Shown here: in pieces, positions 33,966 to 46,100 of the stretch | How positions within the stretch are numbered: the first letter of the stretch is position 1 | How the letters are laid out: each line of letters begins with the position of its first letter | Assembly (NCBI GenBank): GCA_947683625.1 | Contig: CANTUR010000417.1 | Coordinates: 186,001 to 250,000 of the forward strand | Direction: 5' to 3' | DNA length: 64,000 nucleotides | Source of the DNA: Mallotus nudiflorus | Lineage: Eukaryota; Streptophyta; Magnoliopsida; Malpighiales; Euphorbiaceae | Translations under genes and position numbers: made by a program | The notes under the pieces: model-generated | The model's input: the letters and a program-made list of their open reading frames with translations, nothing else | Databases searched by the model: none | Told to the model about the DNA's origin: nothing

Positions 33966-34060
33966 TGTTTAAAAGTTTATTTACTATATATCTTGAGTCT
34001 AAAAATTTTTTTATTCACGTGCGAAGCACTTGATTGTTTATTAGTTATATCTACTATACA
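32820..34060. other. AT-rich part of segment X without genes
   Basis: Simple AT-rich DNA rich in TTGAAAGA.TGT.GTAT-type degenerate repeats (near 33025, 33135, 33805). The microsatellite (AAT)n at 33910-33964 is longer than its counterpart at 46068-46100. No coding signal. Confidence 0.5.
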
Positions 34061-34062
34061 TC

Positions 34063-34275
34063 AAATTAGATAATCTAAAAAATCCTGAAGTTTATGATAT
34101 TTAATAATTTTTTAAAAAATATGTAAATTTTATGATTTTTTATAAATTGTAAAAGTATATATTAAAGTTGTTAAAAGATATAAAATTTGAAATTTCTTAA
34201 ATAACTGTTGAAACGGCAAGCTAAAACCGTAAAAACTTATCAAGTTTTGGATTTTTTTAAGTAATTAAGCCTTGT
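34063..34275. mobile_element. Small TIR element remnant related to the one at 14347
   Basis: Left side TCTAAAAAATCCTGAAGTTT, right side inverted TACTTAAAAAAATCCAAAAC. The theme 'CTTAAAAAATCCTGAACTTTAT' is shared with the ends of the 14347-15314 element. The counterpart in X copy 2 lies at about 46195-46425. No TSD was found with confidence. Confidence 0.4.
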
Positions 34276-34476
34276 TAAAATAATATAAATTTTTAATAGT
34301 AATGTTATATGTTGAGTAATATAACATTCAACTAATTGTAATTAACTCATAATAAATCAAGTTTAGTTGTATTTTTAATTTTGTTATAAATAAAAAATTA
34401 TTTTAAAAATAAATTTATAATATTTTAAAAATAACAGATTAATAAGATTAACTATAATATAATATTAATATTTCTC

Positions 34477-34526
<50 letters not shown>

Positions 34527-35338
34527 GAATATTAACGTTAATAAAATGTGAAACTATAGCATTAATGTGTATAAAATGTAAAACTCGTGTACGTAAATAT
34601 TAAAATAATAGTTTCTCCAAAAGGCAAAATCATGACTGAAATTATACTTATCCCATTATTTTATATATTAACAAGAGCATAATTTTTTTTATAATTTTCA
34701 TTAAATTAAAAATTTTCAAGTAGTTAAAATTTTCTATGTAAAATCCACATATTTCATATCTGTTGAGATTTTTTGCTCTTTTTTACTACTATATTGAAAC
34801 CTCTTGTATATTTTTTAAAAACCTTTTCTTTTTTAAAAAAAATTTTGATGCTTTTAAATATTTTATAAAGTTTTTTTCCTTAATGAAATGGTAGGGTGCA
34901 GTTTAGTTTGCTTATTTTATATTTATAATTTTTATAAATCAAACTAAATCTAATTGAAATTTTATTTCGTTTTAGTTCAGTTTAATTTTACATTTAAAAA
35001 TTCAGTAAAATGACATAATTAAATAAATTGAAAATTTTTTATTATAAATTTTTTAATAATTTAATAAAAATATTAAATAATTAATATTTATAAAAATTTA
35101 ATTTGATTCTATCAATTTAATTTTTATCTAATTTTTTTCATTACAATTCAATTTCTAATTTTGCTTTATTTTAGTTTTGTTGAATTCAATTAATTCAGTT
35201 GACCGACAGAAAAAAGCGAATGCACAGCCTAGTTATAGTTAGGTTGTCAGTATTAATATTTTTGCAAGGAAGAGGACCTATCCACCAAGGCATCAACTAC
35301 CCAAATTATATACGTGTCATTGTGCTAAACAAACACAT

Positions 35339-37759
35339 GAATGCACCAACAGCTTTTATGGACCTGATGAACAGGATATTCAGACCTTATGTGGATCAGT
35401 TTGTGGTAGTCTTCATCGATGATATACTGGTATATTCAAGGAGTATGGAGGAGCATGTATATCATTTGAGGATTGTACTACAGACACTGAGAGATCATCA
35501 GCTTTATGCTAAATTCTTGAAGTGTGATTTCTGGATGGAGAGTGTTTCTTTTCTTGGACACGTGGTGTCTAAAGAAGGTATCCAGGTTGATCCACAGAAG
35601 ATTGAAGTAGTTTCTGAGTGGCCTAGACCGACTTCTGTTACAGAGATTCAAAGTTTTCTGGGTTTAGCTGGGTATTATAGGCGATTTGTGCAAGATTTTT
35701 CCAGAATTGCATCCCCTATGACTCGCTTAAGTCAAAAGAATGTTAGATTCAAGTGGTCAGAAGCTTATGAGAACAGTTTCCAGTTGTTGAAGGAGAAATT
35801 GACCACAGCGCCAGTATTAGCTTTGCCTAATAGTGTGGACAAGTTCACAGTTTACTGTGATGCCTCTAGAATTGGCCTTGGTTGTGTGTTGATGCAGAAT
35901 GGAAGGGTGATAGCCTATGCTTCGAGGCAGTTGAAGAAGCATGAGCAGAACTATCCTACACATGATCTTAAAATGGCTGCAGTGATCTTTGCTTTGAAGA
36001 TTTGGAGACATTATCTGTACGGGGTGACTTGTGAGATATTTACTGATCACAAGAGCCTTAAGTACATTTTCCAGCAGAGAGATCTGAATCTGAGGCAGAG
36101 AAGATGGTTGGAGTTGTTAAAGGATTATGATTGCGAGATCTTATATCATCCGGGTAAAGCTAATGTGGTAGCAGATGCCTTGAGTAGAAAGCCCTCAGGC
36201 AGTCTTGCTCACATCAATGTTGAGAGGAGACCATTGATCCAGGAATTGCATCTGATGGTGGATCAAGGTCTGATGATGAAGATCAGTAGGTCAGGTGGAC
36301 TGCTAGCTCAATTTAAGGTATGATCTGTACTGAGGGATAGGATTAAAGCAGCTCAGAGCCGAGATCCTATTCTAGAAGAGCTTGCAGAGAATGTTCGAGC
36401 AGGGAAGTTCACTGATTTTACACTCGATGATGACGGTGTGTTGTGGATCAGTGGTAGATTGTGTGTTCCTGATGTGGATGACTTGAGAGAGGAGATCCTA
36501 GAGGAAGCACACTCTACAACCTACAGCATTCATCCAGGTGTCACTAAGATGTACCACAGTATCAGAGATTTATACTGGTGGGATGGATTGAAGAAGGATG
36601 TCCTGATTATGTTGCTAAATGTTTGACGTGTCAGTAAGTGAAAGCTGAGCATCAGAAGCCTTCTGGGAAGCTTCAGCCTCTTCCTATTCCCGAGTGGAAG
36701 TGGGAAAGGATAGCTATGGATTTTGTGGTCGGTTTACCTCATTCGAAGGATGGATACGATTCCATCTGGGTGATTGTAGATAGGTTGACGAAGTCTGCAC
36801 ATTTCTTGCCTGTGAAAGCCACCTATTATGTAGCTAGATTGGCGAAGTTGTATATGAAGCATATCATATACCTTCATGGAGTACTTGTGTCCATTGTGTC
36901 AGATAGAGGTTCAGTGTTTACTTCTCATTTTTGGCAGAAGTTGCAGGAAGCGATGGGCACTAGGTTAGATTTCAGTACTGCTTTTAATCCTCAGACAGAT
37001 GGTCAGTCTGAGAGGACGATCCAGACACTGGAAGATATGTTGAGGATGTGTGTCTTGGATTTGGGAGGTAGCTGGGATGATCATTTGCCACTCATTGAGT
37101 TTGCATATAATAACAGCTACCATAGCAGTATTGGCATGGCACCATATGAGGCGTTATATGGAAGGAAGTGTAGATCCCCTCTGAGTTGGGATGAGATTGG
37201 TGAGAGAGCTTTGACTGGACCTGAGATGGTTCAGGATACTGCAGAGAAAGTCGTCGAGATTAAGCAAAGATTAGAGACCGTAGTTAGTAGACAGAAGAGT
37301 TATGCGGATCCTAGGCGCAGAGATGTGGAGTTTCAGATTGGAGATTTCATTTTTCTGAAGGTATCTCCGATGAAGGGTGTGATGAGATTTGGCAGGAAGG
37401 GTAAGTTAGCACTGAGATATGTCGAACCGTTTGAAATTCTGGAAAGAGTTGGCACTATTGCATATCGGTTGGATTTGCCTCCGAGTATGTCGCAAATGCA
37501 TCCAGTATTTCATATCTCGATGTTGAGGAAATATATCTTAGACCCTTCACACGTGTTGCAGCTTGACAGTGTAGAAGTGAGTGAAGATTTGACGTTTGTG
37601 GAAGAACCTGTGGCGATCGTTGATTATCAAGTTCGACAGTTGCGGTCGAAGCAGATTCCGATGGTCAAGGTTCTGTGGCGTAGCGACAGAGTTGAGGAGC
37701 ATACATGGGAGACTGAAGCTGAGATGCGAGCTTCTTACCCGTATCTCTTTCCTTCTTGA
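35339..37759 (+). pseudogene. Tekay/Del-type gypsy pol fragment (RT end, RNase H, integrase, chromodomain)
   Basis: Starts in the middle of RT at NAPTAFMDLMNR. FVVVFIDDILVYS follows, then RNase H FTVYCDAS at 35850; its catalytic Glu is Lys here (HDLKMAA at about 35970; Glu in the copy at 50.4-53 kb). Integrase follows: HPGVTKMYH (36533), core MDFVVGLPHS (36718), IVSDRGSVF (36895), DGQSERTIQ with the Glu (37000). The end HTWETEAEM..YPYLF is a chromodomain-like tail, the mark of chromoviruses. A CGA-to-TGA stop at 36318, a one-base deletion near 36600 and a TAA at about 36634 inactivate it. The 5' end is a recombination junction with segment X. The stop at 37757-37759 is followed by the polypurine tract and LTR. 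Confidence 0.93.
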
Positions 37760-37790
37760 TCCTATTTTCTGGAATTCAAGGATGAATTCT

Positions 37791-37806
37791 TGTAAGGGGG
37801 GAAGAC
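37791..37806 (+). other. Polypurine tract before the + strand LTR
   Basis: GTAAGGGGGGAAGAC immediately precedes TGTAATATCTC. It marks 37807 as the start of a 3' LTR relative to the pol fragment on its left. Confidence 0.85.
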
Positions 37807-40800
37807 TGTAATATCTCATGTTTTTAAATATTTTAATATTGCATCGGGATATGCAGTGTTAATAATTTTTGTATATATATTATGATATTTTTACTATTTG
37901 ATGTGTATTTAAAATCTATTTTAATTATTGCGTATTATTTTAAGTCTTTTACGTAAAATTTTATCGGGACTTACATTTTCGAGGAAATTTTCACGTAAAT
38001 ATTTTATTATTAATTATTTTAAATAGATTTACGGACTTGCATGAACTCATACGTATTTTTAAATTACTAAATAAAACCTATGTGTGTATATATTTATTTA
38101 ATTAGGGTTTAATATATTACCCTAATATTTTATTATTTATTTATTAGTTTTATTATTATTTAATTATTTTTATTTATTATTAAATTTTAAAATATTAAAT
38201 ATTAAGTGTGTGGTGTATATTTAATGTGTGTAATTTAATATTATTTTATTATATAGTGTAAAGTATATATATATATACATATTATAAGTTAAAAATCAAA
38301 ACTTTTGGAAAATTATACAATTGTCCCCAACTTCCTCCTTCTTCCCCGACACCATCCCCATCGCCGTCCGCCATCTGTCACATCGATTCCTTGCCATTGG
38401 TGTGCCGTCCGGCGTGCCACCACCTTCCCCAGCCTTCCTCGCCGCCTGTAGCAGCCGTTTCCGGCGTCTGGAGATCGATTTTGGCCGGAGAAGCCGAATT
38501 TCCCTCCACCGTCAATCATGACTTTTTCGGCCATCATTTTTTACACTGCCAGTAACTTTCTTCTCCTTAAGCTCCGGTGAGTGTGATTCTAGCTTTGGTT
38601 TGAGCTGAAATGGTCTTGATTTGCTTAGGTTTTGAATTTTCGAATTCGGCCATTTTAGGGTTTTTGATTTTTTTTAAACTTTTAATTGTTTGATTCATTA
38701 AAAGTCCCTTCACAAATGTTGTTCCCCTTAGCTTAATCTACATGTATAAATTTTTTTGGAATTTTTGGGAATTATTTTGATTTTTGGGTATTTTTGAATA
38801 TTTTAATATTATTTTCTAATTTTCGAAAATTAATTAAATAAATTATGAAATTGTGTTTTATGATAAATATAGGTGTTAAAATTAATTATAGGAATTTATA
38901 TGTAATTTTTATGAATTTCTAAGTATTTATTTTGAATTATTTAAGTTTATGTAATTTTGGAGAATTAGGGTTAAATGTGTTTTTAATTGAAATTAATTGG
39001 TTAATTGAGTTTAATTATTGATATTATTGATAAATATGTTGAGAAAATTAATTTTGGATAATTATACTATTTTTGGTGAATTTTTGAAGTAATTATAGTA
39101 TATTTATATATATAGGGGTATTTTGGTAATTTTACCCTTAATTGGCTAAAAATGTAATTTAATTGGTTTAAATAGTTATTTAAGGTATAAAAATGATTTT
39201 TACAAATTATTTAGTATTTTTAACTAATTAAAACTATTTTTCGTGAAGTATTTTCAATTATATATATAATATACGGTTTTACTAATAAAATGAGTTTTTA
39301 TCGGTTTTTACTGTGTTTAAAGGTTAATTATGTAATTTCTATGTATAAAATGAATTTCTATGTTATAAGGGTATTTTTGGTATTTCTGAAATTTGTTCTG
39401 TGTTTGTGGACCCCGGTCGGTAGACTGTAGTTTGGAGTCCGACCGAGGGGTTGCGGATTTGTTATTGTGCCTATTTTTCAAAGTGTGTTTCTTTGCAGGG
39501 TTGGCTCTACTCTTTGAGTAGAGAGATGTCTATTTTACAGGGGAGGTTCTGCCGAATTTTCGATAAAAATCTCGTAAAATGTGATGTCCGGTCGATCCCT
39601 AATCTCGATTCTGTGTTTAATATTCTAGATCGAGTTTCTAGGATGTTTCTATTAGGTTATTCTGATTTCTGTCATTTTTATTTGTTTAGTTGCATCGAGA
39701 CCGAGGCCTAGTGGATCAGGCCCGTCGGACCTATCTCGTGGAGCGCACTAAGTGTGAGTTACTATTTTATATATATGTGTTTAGGATGCATGATTTTAGA
39801 AATATATGTTTTATTTTGATAAAAAATGCATTAATGGTTTAATAATTATTTAGGTTTATTTTGGTATATTTTTGGTATATTTTGATATATTTTAAACTAT
39901 ATGCATGTTTAATTAATAAATTATTCTTAAAATGTTTTTAGGTATATTCATAGTTTATTTTTAGTTTATTTTGCATATATATTGGATTTATTTCACGTAT
40001 ATATACTCAAAATATACATTGTTTACTTTTGGTATATTTCCAGTATATATATGGTTTATATTGTTATTTTATTTAAATTCATGCATCATTTAATTGTGAA
40101 TGAATATTTTACATTTATTAATGAAGGATATCAATAGAACGTGCTACCTAGTGGGTAGCACTAGGACCGAGTATGTACCGGTACGCTTATAGCATTTAGG
40201 CTATATTACTAACCAGTTTGTGGATATTGATTGGATATGAATATTTGATGTGTGATATGATTTAGGAGTGTGATTGCTAGAGCTCGGTTGACCAAGTGTC
40301 TCAGGGTTAATCACACTGACAGTCAGACTGCTGGAGCTCGGTTGACTTAGTGTCTCCAGGCCAGTCTACTGTCTAAATGGATTAAGTGAATATTTTGGAA
40401 TAAGTGATCCTGTATGGCTAAAGTGTTGTCTAACACTGTTTTCGAGGTTGCGATATTCTAGGGTTCTATGTGATCCTTCATAAACGATGATTTTCAGTGA
40501 AATATATATAAAATGATTTTATTGCATCTGTGTGTATTTTCCTGTATATATACATATTAGATATATACTGTTGATTGTATGCATTGTCATTTAGTATGCA
40601 TGTATATATACTATAGTAATTCACTCAGTGAGGTTTGACTCCCCTCCGTTGACTATTTTTCAGGAGAGTCATCATCTTCAGACCTCAGTAGTAGGCCTGT
40701 ACGCCGGATTTCTTCTGCCCCGACTTCTTTATGTAAACTGTTTCTCTGTGTCTTGAGTTTTATTTTATCTAGACACTGCAGTAGTCAATAAATATTTAAA

Positions 40801-41052
40801 GAGATGTTGTATTATATATTTGAACGGGATTTGTATTAAAAGATTTATATATATGTAATGATGAGGATTTGATTTAAATCCAGTTGGTGGAAATGCTATT
40901 ATGATATTTATGATTTTTATTTCCGCTGCATTATACATTGTTATTACTATTGCATGTTTTATTTTATATTTTTTTAGGCTTGCTACGGGTTCCGTATTCG
41001 AAAGAATTCCCATTCCCTAGCACCGGTCATGACCCCTGTTTTGGGGTTAACA
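37807..41052 (+). repeat. Complete 3.25-kb Tekay-like LTR shared by two partial elements
   Basis: It has a polypurine tract on its left and a primer-binding site on its right, so it acts as 3' LTR for the pol fragment and as 5' LTR for the gag fragment. Internal layout: TATA-like run (38263-38280); GC-rich block (about 38325-38575) with a weakly protein-like frame (38321-38521); splice donor CCG|GTGAGTGTG at 38577; acceptor TTTCTTTGCAG ending 39498; second GC-richer block to 39753; donor GTGAGTTA at 39754; conserved box at 40618-40642; acceptor TTTTTCAG ending 40663; TTTTTTTAG ending 40977. The end GGTTAACA at 41052 differs from the usual GGATCGTGACA. Confidence 0.92.
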
Positions 41053-41056
41053 AAGT

Positions 41057-41068
41057 TGGTATCAGAGC
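41057..41068 (+). other. Primer-binding site (initiator Met tRNA type)
   Basis: TGGTATCAGAGC lies five bases after the LTR end. It is the exact complement of the 3' end of plant initiator tRNA-Met, the usual primer of Tekay-type elements. Confidence 0.92.
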
Positions 41069-41250
41069 AGAGTTATGTGTCAGGGCTTAATTTTGTGAGT
41101 CGTGGCCCTAGTTTTCAAAGTTGTGTTTTATGTTGAACTACTGCAGTGAATTAGGTTCAAGTACGTCTTGATAAGTATTCTTTGTTTTAGTTTTCTACGT
41201 TATTCCTCCGTTGTCTATTTTGTTTGAATCTTTCCATTTGTCCTTTCAGA

Positions 41251-42750
41251 ATGAGGAGGTGAGCGCGTGTCGCTCCACCAGTCGTTGAGACCGAGGATGA
41301 TGAGTCCTTTCAGGATGAGGTTTTACCTCCTGAGCAGCCAGTTAGACGTAGAGGTCATGGCAGAGGTAGACCTCGAGGAGCGGCAGGTCGCCGTAGGCAA
41401 AGAGAGTTACAGGATGAGGAGCCTGTAGAGCCTGAGTTTGATGTTCCTGTGCCTCCAGTTGTTCAGCCTGTTCAGCCTGCCTATTAGCAGGGTATGTCTG
41501 ACCCTGAGGCAGCTTTGTTCTATGCTCGAGTTGGCAGGATTGCGTTTGACGGTACTTTCGATCCGTTAGATTTTCTGCATACGATTGAGACTAGGACTCA
41601 GACTGCTCACACCGAGTACCAGCAGATCATGATCGTAGAGTTGTCTGTTGAGGGACCAGCCCTAGATTGGTTCATTCAGATGATCCAGCCTTATATGATG
41701 ACGATGACCTAGGCTTAGTTTCGAGAGCGATTCATGAGGAGATTTTATCCAGAGCCTCTTCGTATGAGCTATCATCTCCTGTTGACCAGCATTTCTCATG
41801 GAGATCGATCTGTAGAGGAGTACACCTAAGAGTTTCTTCGACTAGATAGATATGCAGAGGATCTGATACGAGACCAGTATTTCGCAGTCACTACATATGT
41901 CACTGGTTTGGGTTCAGCATTTACTGGTATGCCTACAGCAGGCCTTACTCTGGAGTCTATGATTGAGTTGGCTAAGGAGATTGAGCTGAGGCTAGTTAGG
42001 CAGGGAGCGATGCCTGATTATTACCAGCTGGGAGTTCAGTCGAGTGGATTGCAGGCTACTCCGTATTCGAGTTTCCATGTTGGATCGAGTAGTCAACAGC
42101 GAGGTCCAACTCAGCAGAGTCAGAGATAGCAGCAGCGAGTGCATCAGAGCAATAGACATGGCCGTGGAGGTCAGCGTAGATCATTTAGATTTGGGTCAAG
42201 TGCTTCGAGCAACAGCAGTGGTCATAGTTCTGGATCAGCTGCCAGTGTTTGTCAGACTTGTGGTAGAGTCCATCAGGGACCGTGTTATCTGACACCACTG
42301 ACATGCTTCAGATGTGGGCAGACAGGACATTTTGCCAGATCGTGTCCTTACTCCGGATATCAGCAGTCGCAGATTCCACGATTTCCACAGCAGTCGATTA
42401 CTAGTGCTACACCTGTGCCATTTCAGTTACCACCAGCTCAGCATCAGAGTTCCACTCAGCTTGTTCCATAATAGAGTAGAGGTAGAGGTACTAGAGGAGG
42501 TGCCAGAGGTGTTGGCCAGGCTTCTACCAGTCAGTAGGGAGGTCGAGGACAGGCCAGAGTTTTTCATCACACTCAGTAGGATGCTCAGGCATCTAATGCA
42601 GTCGTGGCAGGTATTGTTTCTATTTGTTACCTGGATGCATGGGTTTTGTTTGATCCGGGTGCCACACATTCGTTTGTTTCTCCCGTTTTTGCTTCTAAAT
42701 CTTGTTGGCAAGCTTCGAGGATGGTTATTCCTTTATCCATTGCCATTCCT
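41251..42750 (+). pseudogene. Tekay-type gag and start of protease, broken and truncated
   Basis: ATG at 41251 (MRR, then TGA where the copy at 55126 reads MRRRACV). Conserved pieces are RGRPRGAAGRRRQ; MSDPEAALFYARVGRIAF (41494); the gag core LDWFIQMIQPYM (41665), FRERFMRRF and GLTLESMIELAKE (41945); the zinc knuckle CFRCGQTGHFARSCP (42303); and protease LFDPGATHSFVSP (42646). The frame stops at MVIPLSIAIPL, where it is fused at 42748-42751 to the inside of an LTR. About ten stops interrupt it, nearly all TAG or TAA at Gln or Trp codons. It lies downstream of the PBS and shares its LTR with the pol fragment upstream. Confidence 0.92.
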
Positions 42751-43473
42751 CTGGAGCTCGGTTGACTTAGTGTCTCCGGGCCAGTCTACTGTCTAAATGG
42801 ATTAAGTGAATATTTTGGAATAAGTGAGCCTGTATGGCTAAAGTGTTGTCTAACACTATTTTTGAGGTTGCGATATTCTAGGGTTCTATGTGATCCTTCA
42901 TAAACGATGATTTTCAGTGAAATATATATAAAATGATTTTATTGCATCTGTGTGTATTTGCCTGTATATATACATATTAGATATATACTGTTGATTGTAT
43001 GCATTGTCATTTAGTATGCATGTATATATACTATAGTAATTCACTCAGTGAGGTCTGACTCCCCTCCGTTGACTATTTTTCAGGAGAGTCATCATCTTCA
43101 GACCTTAGTAGCAGGCCTGTACGCCGGATTTCTTCCGCCCCGGCTTCTTTGTGTAAACTGCTTCTCTGAGTCTTGAGTTTTATTTTATCTAGACACTGCA
43201 GTAGTCAATAAATATTTAAAGAGATGTTGTATTATATATTTGAACGGGATTTGTATTAAAAGATTTATATATATGTAATGATGAGGATTTGATTTAAATC
43301 CAGTTGGTGGAAATGCTATTATGATATTTATGATTTTTATTTCCGCTGCATTATACATTGTTATTACTATTGCATGTTTTATTTTATATTTTTTTAGGCT
43401 TGCTACGGGTTCCGTATTCGAAAGAATTCCCGTTCCCTAGCGCCGGTCATGGTCCTTGTTTTGGATCGTGACA
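42751..43473 (+). repeat. Truncated 3' LTR (last 723 bases)
   Basis: Nearly identical to 40331-41052 starting at CTGGAGCTCGGTTGAC, and ends in the canonical GGATCGTGACA at 43473. The left edge is a deletion junction with protease. CTG is shared by both parents at the joint. The next bases, TATAA (43474-43478), equal the unfilled site at 31322-31326. Confidence 0.92.
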
Positions 43474-43877
43474 TATAATTAGGTTAACTTTTATTTTATC
43501 TCTAACAAAAATTAAATTAATTAAAATATAATTTGAATATAATTAAAAGTAGGGATAATATCACTAATAGGCATATGTTGACCCAATAGTTTCTTTTTTG
43601 GCATTGCAACATTTTGTCTTTTAAAATTGAATCTTTAGCATTTTTCGTATTTCATTTTTTTCGTTTTTGGCCTTTTTTTTTTTATCTAGAAAGCCACAAA
43701 ATTGGCATTTTAAGTTAAACATCAAATTTAAAATTTATTTAATCTCGATTTGAATTTCATTAGATTAAAAAATTAATTAATTCAAATATATTTTTTCCAA
43801 TGAATTTTATTTAAAAATTATATATAAGTTATATTTTTTTATTTTATATACAATGTATATAACTTGTCTCAAAAGTA

Positions 43878-43917
<40 letters not shown>

Positions 43918-46063
43918 GAGTCTTGTAGAATTATTTTTGTATTATGGTGAGAATTATAAATTCAACTCTACCCTATTCAAGTTTTTTTTTTTTTTTGCTC
44001 CTTTCAAATTATGACTTAAAGAAAACACATTTTTGTTGTTTGTTGTTGTTGTTTATTGTCTTTTAATTGTTGTTTCTTGTTTTTTCTGTTGTTTTTTTTT
44101 TGTTTTCTGATTGTTGCTTTTGTTTTCCAGTATTATTACTTTTTGTTTTTCAGTATTGTTACTTATTGTTTTTGTTACTTTTTTTTTTTTATGTTACAAA
44201 TGCATCATAAAAATTTTAAACATATTACATTTTAATGATCAATAAGTTTAAGATAATTAAAAAAAAAAACTTGTTAGACATTTTAATAAAAAAATCAAAG
44301 TAAAAAAAAATAAAAACCTTATTCTTTAAGAATATAAAAGGAGAAATTTTTGTTTATTGTTTCTTGTTACAATAGTTAAAGATATTTATTACTTGTTTTT
44401 ACAACAATTAAAGATTTTTAGTTCATAATTATTCATTTGAAAACAAAATTTAAGAGAATAAAATGAAGAGAAAAAAACAAAGAAAACGTTGAGGAAAAAA
44501 AGATGAAGACAATACCTTAAAAATAAAAAATATTGAGCAAAAAAATAAAATATTGAGAGCACCTTAAAAATGGAAAAAAACAATGTTGAACTTAAAAAAC
44601 ATTGAAAATAATATAAAAACAGTCAAAAAATGTTGAGCAAAAAAAATTGAGAAAAAAATGAAGACAGTAAAAGAAATATTGAGCAAAAAAATTGATAAAA
44701 AAAAGACAATGCATTAAAAATAAAAAAAAATGTTTAACAAAAAAAAACCATTGAGAAAAAAAAAATGTTGATAAAAAAACATTGAGAAAAAAAGAAGACA
44801 ATATATACCCTAAAAATAACAGAGAAAAGAAAAATGGTTCATATTTAAAAAAAATATGGAAGTTATTTTTTTTTAGAAAAAAGTTAGTTTTGAAGATATT
44901 TTTTACCAAAGTAATTTTTGATTATATTTTGTATTTTCGGTCATTTTATGAAAAAATTCCTTAAAAATATGTTTTCTGTTTTAATTAGATTAACTTCTAT
45001 TTTATCTCCATCAAAATAAAATAAAATTAATTAAAATAAAATTCTAATTTAATTAAAAATATATTTCTTATTCTAATTTGATTAACTTCTATCTATATTA
45101 AATTTAATAAATAAATAATTAAAATCAAAATTAATAAATTTTATAAAATAATTAATTATGAGAATATTAATGTGAATTATATTGAAAGATTGTTGTATCT
45201 AAATAAAAAATTCTTAAAGAATGTAATAAGTTACTATATTATAACTCTATCAAATTTGTAAAATTAGATTATTATTTAGATAAAATATTGAAAGAGTATA
45301 AAATATTGAAAGAGTGTTGTATAAATGTTTAAATAATAAATTTACTAAAATTGTAATAAATGACTATGTTATAATGTAACACTAACAAGATTGAAAAATT
45401 AAATTGACATATGAATAAAATAATACTCTTGTTATTTTTAAACACTTATTAAATTAAAGTTTATTAAGTAAATAGTTATAGTTAATTAAAAAATTTGTTG
45501 TCTTGTATATAATCATATTTTAAAAAATAGATCATATAATTTGTTTGAAAGTATAATTTCTATAAGAGATATAGTATAATTATCGTTTTTGGATATTTTT
45601 ATAAAATTTAACCAAAAAGAGTTAAAATTAATTAATATTAACATTTAATTATTAGTTGAGCTTTAAAAAGTTATATTAAATTAATTTTTGAGTGAATAAA
45701 AAGTATAAATATTAAAAATATTGAAGAAATAAAGTATCATAACTCAAATAAAAAATTTGTTAAAATTGTAATAAATTATAAATTTAATGGGATTGTAATA
45801 TTTAAATTGTTATATAAAGAAAATGTAACTTTTATCATTTTCAATTTTTTAGTAAAGAATAAGTAATAATTTTTTATTATCATATGATTAATTATGATCA
45901 TAATATATTTTTATATGAAATAAGCTATAGAGTTGAGAAAAAAATAATTATAAATATATTGAAAGAATATCATATAATTATTTAAATAAAAAATTTATAA
46001 AAATTGCAATGAATTATAATTATATTAAGTTGATATCAAATTATTATATAAATAAATAGTACT

Positions 46064-46100
<37 letters not shown>

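Larger units (their letters stand above)
31322..35338. repeat. Segment X, copy 1 of a direct duplication of about 4 kb
   Basis: Matches 43474-47126 and then 58565-58878 in the same order and direction, with small indels. It ends abruptly at 35338 in ACACATGAA, where gypsy RT sequence begins. It keeps TATAA at 31322-31326 and TAAAT at 35020-35024 uninterrupted, at the positions where gypsy elements sit in copy 2. It has no coding capacity; the frame starting at 35199 enters gypsy only because of the junction. It includes (AAT)n microsatellites at 33910-33964 and 34478-34525. Confidence 0.9.

Noticed and set aside
35199..35338. N-terminal extension of the + strand gypsy pol frame
   Set aside because: These codons belong to segment X (same sequence at 58738-58878 without gypsy); the frame continues into RT only through a recombination junction.
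31322..35338. Segment X as an autonomous transposon with its own ends
   Set aside because: Copy 1 and copy 2 share only internal boundaries explained by gypsy insertion and a junction; no TIR, LTR or TSD was found at the outer limits.
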